From positions 62,001 to 126,000 of the forward strand of contig CADCHF010000001.1 in assembly GCA_902801175.1 (NCBI GenBank): a stretch of 64,000 nt of DNA, in the 5' to 3' direction. The first letter of the stretch is position 1. Each line of letters opens with the position of its first letter. The notes under the pieces were generated by a model, which saw nothing but the letters and a program-made list of their open reading frames with translations, did not search any database and had not been told where the DNA came from. This DNA comes from an uncultured Coriobacteriaceae bacterium (GTDB taxonomy: Bacteria; Actinomycetota; Coriobacteriia; Coriobacteriales; Atopobiaceae). Shown one piece after another: positions 7,757 to 16,097 of the stretch. Both the position numbers and the translations under genes were made by a program.

Positions 7757-10270
7757 CTACTTTCTCGACCGCTTTGAAGATGACGCGCGTCGCGCACCGC
7801 CACGGCCGCGCCCACGACCACTCGATGCCGCCTGCTTCTCCTTGCCTGGGCAGTCCATGTTGACGCAGATGCGCCACGGGCCACGGGCCGTTGTAACCTC
7901 CACGATGGGAGCGCCGCAATGCTCGCAGACCTGGCCGGTTGCGCGCAGCGCGCCTCGTTGAGGCAGTGGATAGCTGGTACCACAGTCCTCGTAGTTGGTG
8001 CAGCGAATGAAGCGCTTGCCGCTGCGCTCGCTCTTGTGAGCAACGAGGTCGCCGTGACGACCGGCCTCGGCACATGCCTTGCACTCCCCCACCACGACGT
8101 CTGGCTCCTGGTTGGTGGGGCAAGCGGGATTGACGCACTGCTCGTACGCCTTCTGGCGGAACGGCTGACACTTAATGCGAGGGGCACCGCACTGCGGACA
8201 CACGCCAGCATCGCCCTCGATGGGGATCACCTTGACGCGCGAGGGTACCGGGTAGGTGACGTCGCAGTCTGGCCAGCCCATGCAACCAATAAAGGACCCA
8301 CGAGTCTTGGCGGAGTTCTTCATCACGAGGTCCTTGCCGCACTTGGGGCACACGCCCACCTTTGCGTCGGCCGTGACCGCATCGGCAATGGCCTCGCCCA
8401 GGTCCTCCTTGTGCTCAATGAGCGCATCCATCATGCCTGCCAGCAGCGCCCTTGAATGGGTTACCACCTGCTCCTGGGTCTCGGTACCCTCCGAGACCTT
8501 GTTCATGTCGTTCTCGAGCTCGGCGGTCATGTCGGGCGAGGTGATGTGCGGCGCGTACTCGGTAAGTGCATCGATGACAGCCATGCCAAGCTGGCTTGGC
8601 TCGGCGGGATCGTTCTTGAGGTACTTGACGTCGTAGAGGCGCTGGATGATGTTGGCGCGAGTGGACTTGGTGCCAAGTCCACGAGCTTCCATCTCCTGGA
8701 TGAGGCGTCCCTGGCTGTAGCGCGCAGGCGGCTCTGTCTGCTTGGCGTCGAGCTGCATGTGGTTGACGTCGCACACGTCTCCCTCGGCCAGCTGCGGAAG
8801 CTGGTCGTCGCGCTTGAGTCCATACGGATAGATTGCCCTAAAGCCCGGGCTCACCAGCACGCTACCCGAGGTGGCAAAGGGCTCGCCCTCGATGTCGAAG
8901 GTGAGCTTGGTACCCTCTATGGTTGCCGGCCCCATGAGCGTGGCCAAGAAGCGCCGAGCAATAAGGTTGTAGAGCTTCCACTCGGCCGGCTGCAGCTTGT
9001 CTGGGTCGGCAGCGGCAGTTGGATAGATGGGCGGATGGTCAGTGGTCTCCTGCTTGCCGCGCGTGGCCACGATCTTGTCTTGCCCAAGAATCTGGTGGCA
9101 GGTCGGTGCATACTGCGGCACGTCAAGCAGCGTCTTGACCGTAGCGCGTAGGTCAAGCGAGCGAGGATAGACCGTGTTGTCGACACGCGGATAGCTGATG
9201 AGGCCGTTCATGTAGAGGCTCTCGGCCAGACGCATGGTGCGCGCGGGGCTAATGCCCTCGGCGGCGGCAGCGGCCTGCAGCGAAGTTGTGTTAAAGGGCG
9301 CGGGCGGGCGTTGTGTGCGCGTCTTCTTCTCTATGGAGGTGACGGTTGCGCTACGGGCATCCTTCACCTTGTCAAAGACCGCCTGGGCCAAGGCGATGTC
9401 CTTGAAGCGAGCCGTGGTATGGGTTGCCTTGAACTCGATTCCCGCATGGGCAAGGTCGCCCCAGACCACCCAATAGTCCTCGGGCACAAAGGCCATACGC
9501 TCGCGCTCGCGCTCGACCACAATGGCAAGCGTGGGCGTCTGCACGCGTCCGGCGCTGCGGACGTTGCCCAGTCCACCAAAGCGAGCCATGGTGAGGTAGC
9601 GCGTGAGCACAGCTCCCCACACGAGGTCGATATACTGGCGGCTCTCACCGGCATCGGCAAGATTCTGGTCGAGCTCGACAAGATTGTTGAAGGCATGGTC
9701 AATCTCGGCCTTGGTAAACGCCGAGTAGCGTGCACGGCTCACCGGCGTGTTTGGCGCGACCTGGCGCATCTGGCGAAGCGCATCCGAGCCAATCAGCTCT
9801 CCCTCGCGGTCAAAGTCCGTGCCAATAACAATGGAATCGGCCTTTTTGGCAAGGTTCTTGAGGGCACGAATGATGCCCTTCTCTGCCGGGAGCTTTTCGA
9901 TGGGAGCCCACACCAGGTAGGGCAGGCTGGGCACCTTCCAGCCCTTGATGTCGATGCCGTCCGCAAGATAGGGCTTGCGCTTGACCTTAAAAGGTGGCCG
10001 CTCAAGGGAGTCGGGCAGATCGGCATGAATATGCTCGCCGTCGGAGGTCAGGCAGTACCAGCCCTCGGACTTACTATACTTGAGCTCGGGAGGAAAGTCA
10101 GGCGCCATGATGTGGCCACGGAGGCCGATGGTCACCCACTCCTCGCCGTTGACGTTAAACCTATATATGGGCGTGTCATAGACCTTGTCGGCCTTTGGCC
10201 TGCCCGATGTAGAGAGCAGCCGGGCAATCTGCGCCGCTGCGTCGTTTTTCTCTGTGACAACTAGCTTCAC
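7757..10270 (-). CDS. topA: Type IA DNA topoisomerase, archaeal-like, with four zinc-ribbon segments
   Basis: Relaxes negatively supercoiled DNA by cleaving one strand. I prefer the GTG at 10270 (GGGGA 5 nt upstream; first residues VKLVVTEKND as M-KLVVTEKND), giving 837 residues; an upstream ATG at 10321 is possible. The Toprim motif is TDFDREGE at 151-158 and the active-site Tyr360 lies in ISYPRVDN, a form nearer to archaeal topoisomerase I than to the usual bacterial TopA. The C-terminus holds four Cys-rich ribbon-like segments (CPKC...C, CPQC...C, CKAC...C, CEHC...C). A basic Arg/Ser tail ends the protein. It heads the topA-tmk-holB-ricT operon. Confidence 0.93.
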   Translation of the reverse strand: MKLVVTEKNDAAAQIARLLSTSGRPKADKVYDTPIYRFNVNGEEWVTIGLRGHIMAPDFPPELKYSKSEGWYCLTSDGEHIHADLPDSLERPPFKVKRKPYLADGIDIKGWKVPSLPYLVWAPIEKLPAEKGIIRALKNLAKKADSIVIGTDFDREGELIGSDALRQMRQVAPNTPVSRARYSAFTKAEIDHAFNNLVELDQNLADAGESRQYIDLVWGAVLTRYLTMARFGGLGNVRSAGRVQTPTLAIVVERERERMAFVPEDYWVVWGDLAHAGIEFKATHTTARFKDIALAQAVFDKVKDARSATVTSIEKKTRTQRPPAPFNTTSLQAAAAAEGISPARTMRLAESLYMNGLISYPRVDNTVYPRSLDLRATVKTLLDVPQYAPTCHQILGQDKIVATRGKQETTDHPPIYPTAAADPDKLQPAEWKLYNLIARRFLATLMGPATIEGTKLTFDIEGEPFATSGSVLVSPGFRAIYPYGLKRDDQLPQLAEGDVCDVNHMQLDAKQTEPPARYSQGRLIQEMEARGLGTKSTRANIIQRLYDVKYLKNDPAEPSQLGMAVIDALTEYAPHITSPDMTAELENDMNKVSEGTETQEQVVTHSRALLAGMMDALIEHKEDLGEAIADAVTADAKVGVCPKCGKDLVMKNSAKTRGSFIGCMGWPDCDVTYPVPSRVKVIPIEGDAGVCPQCGAPRIKCQPFRQKAYEQCVNPACPTNQEPDVVVGECKACAEAGRHGDLVAHKSERSGKRFIRCTNYEDCGTSYPLPQRGALRATGQVCEHCGAPIVEVTTARGPWRICVNMDCPGKEKQAASSGRGRGRGGARRASSSKRSRK

Positions 10271-10513
10271 GAACGTCCCCAAAAATCTATCTCGAGTCTT
10301 GTGCGGCACGAGCTCCCGCACGCCAACATGTCACGACACTATACCCAACGCCAAAGACCGATATGGCGAAAGCGTGACGGAATTCTCTCACCTAAAAGTA
10401 ATACATATACGAACGCAGACAAAATAATGATATTACCCCGCGAGCGGCGGGCCATGCACAAACGTAACGGCTGACGCCCGCGGCGCGTCAGCTCAAACGC
10501 ATCTCAATAAACT

Positions 10514-10544
10514 GGACGGGCGCCCTGTAGCGGGGCGCCCGTCC
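10514..10544 (-). terminator. Intrinsic terminator after tatC
   Basis: Perfect 12-bp stem GGACGGGCGCCC/GGGCGCCCGTCC with a 7-nt loop, followed on the minus strand by GTTTATT. It lies 28 bp beyond the tatC stop. Confidence 0.85.
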
Positions 10545-10571
10545 TCTTAAAACTTTTAGCCGGGTTAAGAG

Positions 10572-11360
10572 CTAGTCCTCAAAGGCGTGCTCTTCGTACT
10601 CCGAGCGACTCCACTTGAGCGACTCGCGCCCGTCGCGGGCAACAATGACCTGACGCGCAACCGCCAGGGCCACCTCATAGAGCACGATGAGCGCAGCAAA
10701 CATGAGCATCATCGTTACGGGCGAGCCGTCGGGGGTGATCATGGCGACCATGACCATGAGGCCAACATAGATGGTGCGCCACTGCTCGCGGAAGGTCTTG
10801 TAGGGCACTACGTGCAGCACCGAGAGGTAGAAGATCACGAGCGGCAGCTGGAAGCCTATGCCAAAGCCAATCTCGAGCAGCATCATGATGCCAAGGTAGT
10901 CCTCTGCGTCGGCAATGACATTGGCAAAGTCGTAGCTCTGGGCGGTCAGCCACTGGAACGCGGCGGGCTGGATGATGAAGTAGCAGAAGATCATGCCAAA
11001 GAAGAAGAGTGCGATCATGGCTGCGACCGTGGGGACGAGCCACTTGCGCTCCCTCTCGTGCAGGGCTGGCAGGATAAATCCCATGATCTCCCAAATGATG
11101 ATGGGCATGCACACGATGGCGCCAAAGAAGACGGCAACCTTGAAGCGGATCGTGAAGCCGCCAAGAACGCTGATGACCGTAAGGTCCTGGCCCTCGGGCA
11201 GGGAGTCACGAATGGGATCGAGCATGATCTCGATCAGCGTGGGTGTTGCAAAGTAGATGACGAGCGAAGTGATGAGAAGCGAAACCACAACGATGGTGAA
11301 CCTGCGGCGAAGCTCGCCGATGTGGTCCATCAAGGGCATGCGTGCTGGTCCGATAGGCAT
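10572..11360 (-). CDS. tatC: Sec-independent protein translocase TatC
   Basis: Membrane receptor of the twin-arginine export pathway. The 262 residues start with the family motif MDHIGELRRR near residue 11 and contain six hydrophobic segments, typical for TatC. A later ATG at 11339 (residue 8) is an alternative start. The gene is last in the TPR-STAS-tatA/B-tatC cluster, 27 bp after tatA/B, and ends at a terminator. Confidence 0.97.
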   Translation of the reverse strand: MPIGPARMPLMDHIGELRRRFTIVVVSLLITSLVIYFATPTLIEIMLDPIRDSLPEGQDLTVISVLGGFTIRFKVAVFFGAIVCMPIIIWEIMGFILPALHERERKWLVPTVAAMIALFFFGMIFCYFIIQPAAFQWLTAQSYDFANVIADAEDYLGIMMLLEIGFGIGFQLPLVIFYLSVLHVVPYKTFREQWRTIYVGLMVMVAMITPDGSPVTMMLMFAALIVLYEVALAVARQVIVARDGRESLKWSRSEYEEHAFED

Positions 11361-11387
11361 GGTTGGTTGGAGGGTGCGGCCCGTGGC

Positions 11388-12044
11388 CTACTCGCCCTCG
11401 CCCTCCTTTCCGCTCTCGTCGGTGTTGTCCTGCGCGGAAGAGGAATCGTCGGATGCAGGCTGCGCCTCTGCCTCGGGGGCCGCCTCGGCCTCTTGCTCCG
11501 CCTTGGCGCTCACCTGCTGGGCCTTTGCGGCGGCAAACTTGGAGGTACCACCCATGGCATACAGGGCAGATGCGCTTGTATCGGGCTTGGCAGGCTCTGC
11601 GGCCTCCCCCTGTTCACCTGCCTGAGCGGCGTCAGCATCCTCGGCGGGAGCCTCCTCAGCCTGCTCGGCAGCCGCCTCCTGCTCGCGCAGCTTCTTCTCG
11701 GCGGCAAGACGCGCCTTGCGCTCGGCGAAGGTCTCCTTGCGAGCCGGCGCCTCGGTGGCACCGTCGTCGTCAATGTCTGCGTCCTGCGCCAGTGCCGCAG
11801 CGCGCTCCTCGGCCGTCGAACGGCGCTGTGCGCGCGTGCCGGTGTCCAGCGGGTCGCCCATGGCCTGCTGCAGCGGGTCCATGACCTCGGTCTGGACCAC
11901 CTCTGTGAAGCCTTCCTGCGCCTGCCTAAACTGACGGAGCGCACGACCAATGGTGCGGCCCATGCCAGGCAGCTTGTCTGGGCCAAAGATCATAAATCCA
12001 AAGGCCAAGATGATGAGGAGCTCGGTTTCTCCGATACCAAACAT
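11388..12044 (-). CDS. Tat translocase subunit TatA/TatB type
   Basis: An N-terminal membrane helix (MFGIGETELLIILAFGFMIFG) is followed by an amphipathic helix (PGMGRTIGRALRQF) as in TatA/TatB. At 218 residues it has a long acidic, Ala/Glu-rich cytoplasmic tail with a coiled-coil-like segment, making it longer than TatA and closer in size to TatB. GGGAGGCATGAGGC precedes the ATG. No second Tat A/B gene is in the window, so it may serve both roles or pair with a distant one. Confidence 0.92.
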   Translation of the reverse strand: MFGIGETELLIILAFGFMIFGPDKLPGMGRTIGRALRQFRQAQEGFTEVVQTEVMDPLQQAMGDPLDTGTRAQRRSTAEERAAALAQDADIDDDGATEAPARKETFAERKARLAAEKKLREQEAAAEQAEEAPAEDADAAQAGEQGEAAEPAKPDTSASALYAMGGTSKFAAAKAQQVSAKAEQEAEAAPEAEAQPASDDSSSAQDNTDESGKEGEGE

Positions 12045-12060
12045 GCCTCATGCCTCCCGT

Positions 12061-12381
12061 CTATGCCTCGGGGCTGTCGATGCCCAGCTCGGCGGTGATG
12101 CCCAAAAGGTCAAGCACGCGCTTCACGTTGCGCTGGGGATTGGAGACAACCAGCTGCGCCTGAACATCGAGCGCGCGATGGGCCGCCCCAACCAAAACGC
12201 CAATGCCGGTCGAGTCGATATACGGGACTTCGGCAAGATTGACCTCAATCTGACGAACGCCGTCGTCGATTGCCGCGTCGATTGCCTCTCGAAGCTGCGA
12301 CGCGCACGAGACGTCGACCTCTCCCTGAGCTGCAATGATGCTGCGTCCGCCCTCGTTGGTGGTGGTGATGGAAAGAGCCAT
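12061..12381 (-). CDS. STAS-domain protein, anti-sigma-factor-antagonist type
   Basis: 106 residues spanning a single STAS domain with the phospho-acceptor region YIDSTGIG, as in SpoIIAA/RsbV. Such proteins bind an anti-sigma kinase and release a sigma factor. The start (ATG at 12381) is preceded by AAAGGGA. It lies 16 bp from both neighbours, the TPR gene and tatA/B. No partner kinase or sigma factor is in the window, so the target is unknown. Confidence 0.92.
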   Translation of the reverse strand: MALSITTTNEGGRSIIAAQGEVDVSCASQLREAIDAAIDDGVRQIEVNLAEVPYIDSTGIGVLVGAAHRALDVQAQLVVSNPQRNVKRVLDLLGITAELGIDSPEA

Positions 12382-12397
12382 GCTGTGAGTCCCTTTC

Positions 12398-13327
12398 TTA
12401 GATGCCTGTGCCAAGCGCCTCTTCGAGCGCGGCCCTGCCGTCGGCCTCGGTAGTCTCGGTCGTAGCTGCCTCGTCCTCGCCCTCGAGCGAAGTGGTGGAT
12501 GCCGCAATGGCGGCCAGCCTCTGGTTGCCATAGCTCTTGGCGCCGTACTCGTCGTTAGGATCGGTGTCGATTGCCTTCTGGTAGGCTTCCTTTGCCTGCT
12601 CGGTGTTACCCGTGTACTCATAGATGAGACCGAGGTTTGCCCATGCCGGACCGTAGTCGGGAGCGCTCTCTGTCAGCGACTCAAGGGCCTCCTGGGCGCC
12701 ATCAAAGTCGCCAGAGTACAGCTGGCACATGGCACGGTTGACGCGCACGGCGTTGTCATCATTGAGCTCCAGGTAGCGGTCAAAGTAGTCCATGGCCTTG
12801 TCGTAGAGGTCAGAGACGTGCTCCTGCCCCTCTTCGTCGCTTGCGTAGGAGCTCGCCTCAGATGCCCAGGACACATAGTTCTTGCCCAGGTTAAGCAGCG
12901 AGGCAAGGTCCTTGGGGTCCTTCTCGAGCTTTGCCTCGAGCGGATCGACGACCGCATGGTAGTTTGCGTCGATGCGCCCCATGTCAGAGAGCTTCGAGCT
13001 CTCGTCCTCCGTCGTGGTCTCCTCGCTTGCGCTGGTATCCTCGGAGGCCTGCTCCTGCTCCTCTGGCACGGCGTTGGGGTTGCCAAAGATGTAGGTAAGA
13101 GACGGCAGCATCATGGAAAGGGCCATAACCACAGCAAAGATACCGATGGCGATTGCCGCGATCTTTTGCTTGCGAGCGTTGCGCAGCTCAGCCTTTGACG
13201 GCTCTTGCTGGGTCTCTGCCGACCTACCCTTAGATGACTTGATGCCATGCTCGGTGGGTTTGATCTTTGCGCGTGCAAGACGCTTGTTTGCGGACCTTCC
13301 GGTGCTGCCCGGTCCTTTATCAGCCAT
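12398..13327 (-). CDS. Membrane-anchored TPR protein
   Basis: 309 residues: a basic N-terminal cytoplasmic part, one membrane helix at about 56-80, an acidic Ser/Thr/Glu linker, then tetratricopeptide repeats such as GPAWANLGLIYEYTGNTEQAKEAYQKAI. The predicted topology puts the TPRs outside the cell. It is first in the cluster with the STAS protein and the Tat genes; no enzymatic motif is seen. ATG at 13327 is chosen because homologous-looking sequence starts there and GGAAAGG lies about 10 nt upstream. Confidence 0.88.
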   Translation of the reverse strand: MADKGPGSTGRSANKRLARAKIKPTEHGIKSSKGRSAETQQEPSKAELRNARKQKIAAIAIGIFAVVMALSMMLPSLTYIFGNPNAVPEEQEQASEDTSASEETTTEDESSKLSDMGRIDANYHAVVDPLEAKLEKDPKDLASLLNLGKNYVSWASEASSYASDEEGQEHVSDLYDKAMDYFDRYLELNDDNAVRVNRAMCQLYSGDFDGAQEALESLTESAPDYGPAWANLGLIYEYTGNTEQAKEAYQKAIDTDPNDEYGAKSYGNQRLAAIAASTTSLEGEDEAATTETTEADGRAALEEALGTGI

Positions 13328-13461
13328 AGTGTCAAAACCTTTCCATACAAACAGGCACACATCCTTGATAGCTTAGGGATGTGCACCCGTCATTAAATGC
13401 GAGAATATGCATTCTACCGAATCTCTGCGAAGAGAGTATGGCAGGACGGGACCAAAGCGCC

Positions 13462-14751
13462 CTATGCCTGCCGCTCCTCTTGCGCGATTCTTGCAGACAC
13501 GAGTCGTACGGCCACGACAAACACATCGAGCGCCTCGCCAAGCTGCTGCAGGCTCGGATAGGTTGGCGCAATGCGGATGTTGCTGTCGCGGGGGTCCTTT
13601 CCGTAAGGCCAAGTTGCCCCGGCACCCGTAAGCGTCACGCCAAGCTCCTTCATGAGCGAAACGATGCGCTTGGCCGACCCGTCTGGCCCGTCAAACGACA
13701 CAAAGTAGCCGCCACGAGGGTTGGTCCACGTTGCTATGCCAGCGCCGCCCAGGCCCTCCTCGAGCTTTTGCTGTACCAGCTCAAAGCGCGGGCGAACAAT
13801 GGCGGCATGCTTTGCCATGTGGGCGCGGACGGCGGCCACGTCTGGCAGGAAGCGCACGTGCATGAGCTGCGTAAGCTTCTCGGGAGAGACGCGCATGATG
13901 GAGAAGGCGCGGCGTAGCTCGGCAATGTCGTTTGCACTTGCCGTGACAAAGGCCATGCCCGAGCTTGGGAAGGTGACCTTTGCCGTCGAGGCAAACTCAT
14001 ACACGAGGTCGGTGGTGCCCGCCTCTTCTAGTGCATCAAAGATATTGAGAAGCTCATCGCCCTCGTCGTAGAGGTCGTGCACGATGTAGGCGTTGTCCCA
14101 GAAGATGCGGAAGTCAGTCGCTGCGGGCTTGAGACGCGCAAACCTGCGTACGGTCTCGTTGGAGTAGCTGATGCCGGTGGGGTTAGCGTACTTGGGCACG
14201 CACCAAATGCCCTTGACCGTGGGGTCGCTCTCTACCAACCGCTCGACCTCATCCATGTCGGGGCCGTCGGCAGTCATGGCTATGGGCACATTGACGATGC
14301 CATAGCGTGCCGTGACGGCAAAGTGACGGTCGTAGCCGGGGCTTGGGCACAAGAACTTGACCTCGCCCTGCTTGCACCAGGGATCGGCGCCACCAATGCC
14401 GTGCGTATAGGCGTTGCATACGGCGTCGTGCATGAGATTGAGGCTCGATGACCCGTTAACAATGACATTGTCGGCACTCACGCCCAAGAGCTCCGCGGCA
14501 AGCGCACGCGCCGAAGGAAGGCCATCAGGAATGCCGTAGTTGTCAGCCGGAGCCCCCTGGTCGCTCAGCTCGCTATTGCTGCCAAGAAGGTCAAGCATTG
14601 AACGCGAGAGATCGGTCTGCTCGGGAGAAGGCTTGCCGCGGGCCATATCAAGCAAAAGGCCGCGCGCCCGAATCTGCTCCGCCTGCTCCTCCAGCTCTCG
14701 GATCGCCTCGTCCAGCTGCGCATTGCTCATGGACTCGTACACGTTGGCCAT
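13462..14751 (-). CDS. Aspartate aminotransferase, class Ic (PLP-dependent)
   Basis: Transfers the amino group of aspartate to 2-oxoglutarate or similar acceptors. The 429 residues carry the hallmarks of subgroup Ic: LLLDMARGKPSPEQTDLS near the N-terminus, NGSSSLNLMHD, CPSPGYDRHFA, GIWCVPKYANPTG and the PLP-lysine block STAKVTFPSSGMAF. The ATG at 14751 has GAGAGG 6 nt upstream, making it preferable to the longer frame. It is monocistronic, with the reading direction opposite to the next small gene. Confidence 0.94.
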   Translation of the reverse strand: MANVYESMSNAQLDEAIRELEEQAEQIRARGLLLDMARGKPSPEQTDLSRSMLDLLGSNSELSDQGAPADNYGIPDGLPSARALAAELLGVSADNVIVNGSSSLNLMHDAVCNAYTHGIGGADPWCKQGEVKFLCPSPGYDRHFAVTARYGIVNVPIAMTADGPDMDEVERLVESDPTVKGIWCVPKYANPTGISYSNETVRRFARLKPAATDFRIFWDNAYIVHDLYDEGDELLNIFDALEEAGTTDLVYEFASTAKVTFPSSGMAFVTASANDIAELRRAFSIMRVSPEKLTQLMHVRFLPDVAAVRAHMAKHAAIVRPRFELVQQKLEEGLGGAGIATWTNPRGGYFVSFDGPDGSAKRIVSLMKELGVTLTGAGATWPYGKDPRDSNIRIAPTYPSLQQLGEALDVFVVAVRLVSARIAQEERQA

Positions 14752-14903
14752 TGTTATCCTCTCGCCACTTCTTGCGTACATCGTTGAACGACCACCTTGG
14801 GCAGCATTCCCTGCCGCCACAACGCCACTCAAATGTGTGGCGTCAAGGTCAGTTGCCGTTCGCCACAAGAGTATACGTAACTGCGGGCACAAATCCTGCT
14901 ACC

Positions 14904-15209
14904 ATGGTCACCATGAAAAGATTCGATTACAGAGACCACGACGCCGCGCCAGCCGGCAGCTCGCCAGCACCCGACTTTGGAGAGCTGCAGGAGCTGGTTG
15001 ACGCACTCTATCGCGAGGTTGGGCCCTCGGGGTCGGTCTCGCGTATCGATGTGATCATGCGTGCCGAGATTGACGACCTGAGCGATGACCTCCGCGAGGT
15101 AATAGACCTGCTGCCCGCTGGTAGGTACAAGCGCCTTCGCCTTTGCGACCAGCTCAACTCCATCATTACCGCCCACGGCTGGGGATACGTCTACGGGACG
15201 GTCGAGTAG
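14904..15209 (+). CDS. Small hypothetical protein (101 aa)
   Basis: I do not recognise a family. The predicted product is soluble and mixed-charge, with a likely two-helix core (FGELQELVDALYREVG ... DDLREVIDLLPAGRYKRL) and an end AHGWGYVYGTVE. A start at 14904 or, three codons later, 14913 is possible; neither has a strong ribosome-binding site. It lies in the gap upstream of the aminotransferase and ends at a bidirectional terminator, which supports a real gene, as does ordinary codon use. Confidence 0.7.
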   Translation: MVTMKRFDYRDHDAAPAGSSPAPDFGELQELVDALYREVGPSGSVSRIDVIMRAEIDDLSDDLREVIDLLPAGRYKRLRLCDQLNSIITAHGWGYVYGTVE

Positions 15210-15253
15210 CGCCACCACACGCCAAAGCGCACCCAAAGCATCATGTGCAACCC

Positions 15254-15289
15254 AAAACGCGCCTTGCCATTTTGACAAGACGCGTTTTT
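15254..15289. terminator. Bidirectional intrinsic terminator
   Basis: Imperfect hairpin AAAACGCG-CTTG / CAAG-CGCGTTTTT between the converging small gene (ends 15209) and the membrane protein gene (ends 15291). Both strands carry a terminal T-run. Confidence 0.85.
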
Positions 15290-15290
15290 C

Positions 15291-15872
15291 TTAGCTAAGG
15301 GCCTCGCGGCGGCGGCGCTCGCGAAGCTGTTCCTCGCGAAGTCGCTCGGCCTCCCAGCGACGTTCCTGCTCGGCCGCCTCGGCCAGAATCGCTTCCATCC
15401 TGCGCTCGCACACCTTGCGAAAGCGCCTGTAGTCACGGATGCTGTCGGTGGTCGTGGCCACCTTTTGGTAGTCATTGAGCAGGTCGGCGGCCTCGTACAC
15501 ATAGCCGTCTTCAATCAACAGGTCGATAACGGCCCTTAAAAAGTCGATCCTGGTGGCCATGCCATGGCTATCGAGGCGCCAAAGCTCGTAACCATAGAGG
15601 AGGTCGTCGACATTGCCATCTCGCTCGTAGCGGCGAAGAATTGGGTCACAGGTCTCGCGCGCGTCAGCATCCTCTGAGCTCACTGCCCACATGGCAAGCG
15701 ATATGAGCGCAAGCAGGGCAACATCGAAGTAGACGAACAGCGGGATGGCAATGCCGATCCACGACACATCACGGTTGAACCACCAAAGCGCAACAGCGAG
15801 CGCCGCCGCACCAAGGCAGACGACCACCATCACAAGGTAGTTGCGAAGTGATATTCGAAAGGTATCGGGCAT
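15291..15872 (-). CDS. Hypothetical membrane protein with coiled-coil tail
   Basis: 193 residues: two hydrophobic helices near 11-30 and 38-62, a cytoplasmic domain of helical character (RRYERDGNVDDLLYGYELWRL), and a highly charged Glu/Arg coiled coil at the C-terminus (about 158-192). No family is recognised. It appears monocistronic, with a terminator directly after the stop. Confidence 0.78.
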   Translation of the reverse strand: MPDTFRISLRNYLVMVVVCLGAAALAVALWWFNRDVSWIGIAIPLFVYFDVALLALISLAMWAVSSEDADARETCDPILRRYERDGNVDDLLYGYELWRLDSHGMATRIDFLRAVIDLLIEDGYVYEAADLLNDYQKVATTTDSIRDYRRFRKVCERRMEAILAEAAEQERRWEAERLREEQLRERRRREALS

Positions 15873-16097
15873 CTAATCACATCTCTGCTCAGTTGCCATA
15901 ACGGAATTAGCATAGCATGAGCAGGCCGCCTTACACTGCAGGCGACCCCTCACCCGTCAAAAGCCCAAGCCGTGAGAGGTCGCGGACAGCAGCATGTCCT
16001 GAAAAGCATCATGCAATGTGGACACGGGAGAGGCACACCTCGAGCACGCGGGCCACGCGTGGACGCAGCCCTCCCCTAACCAAGGTGCAAGAGTCGT

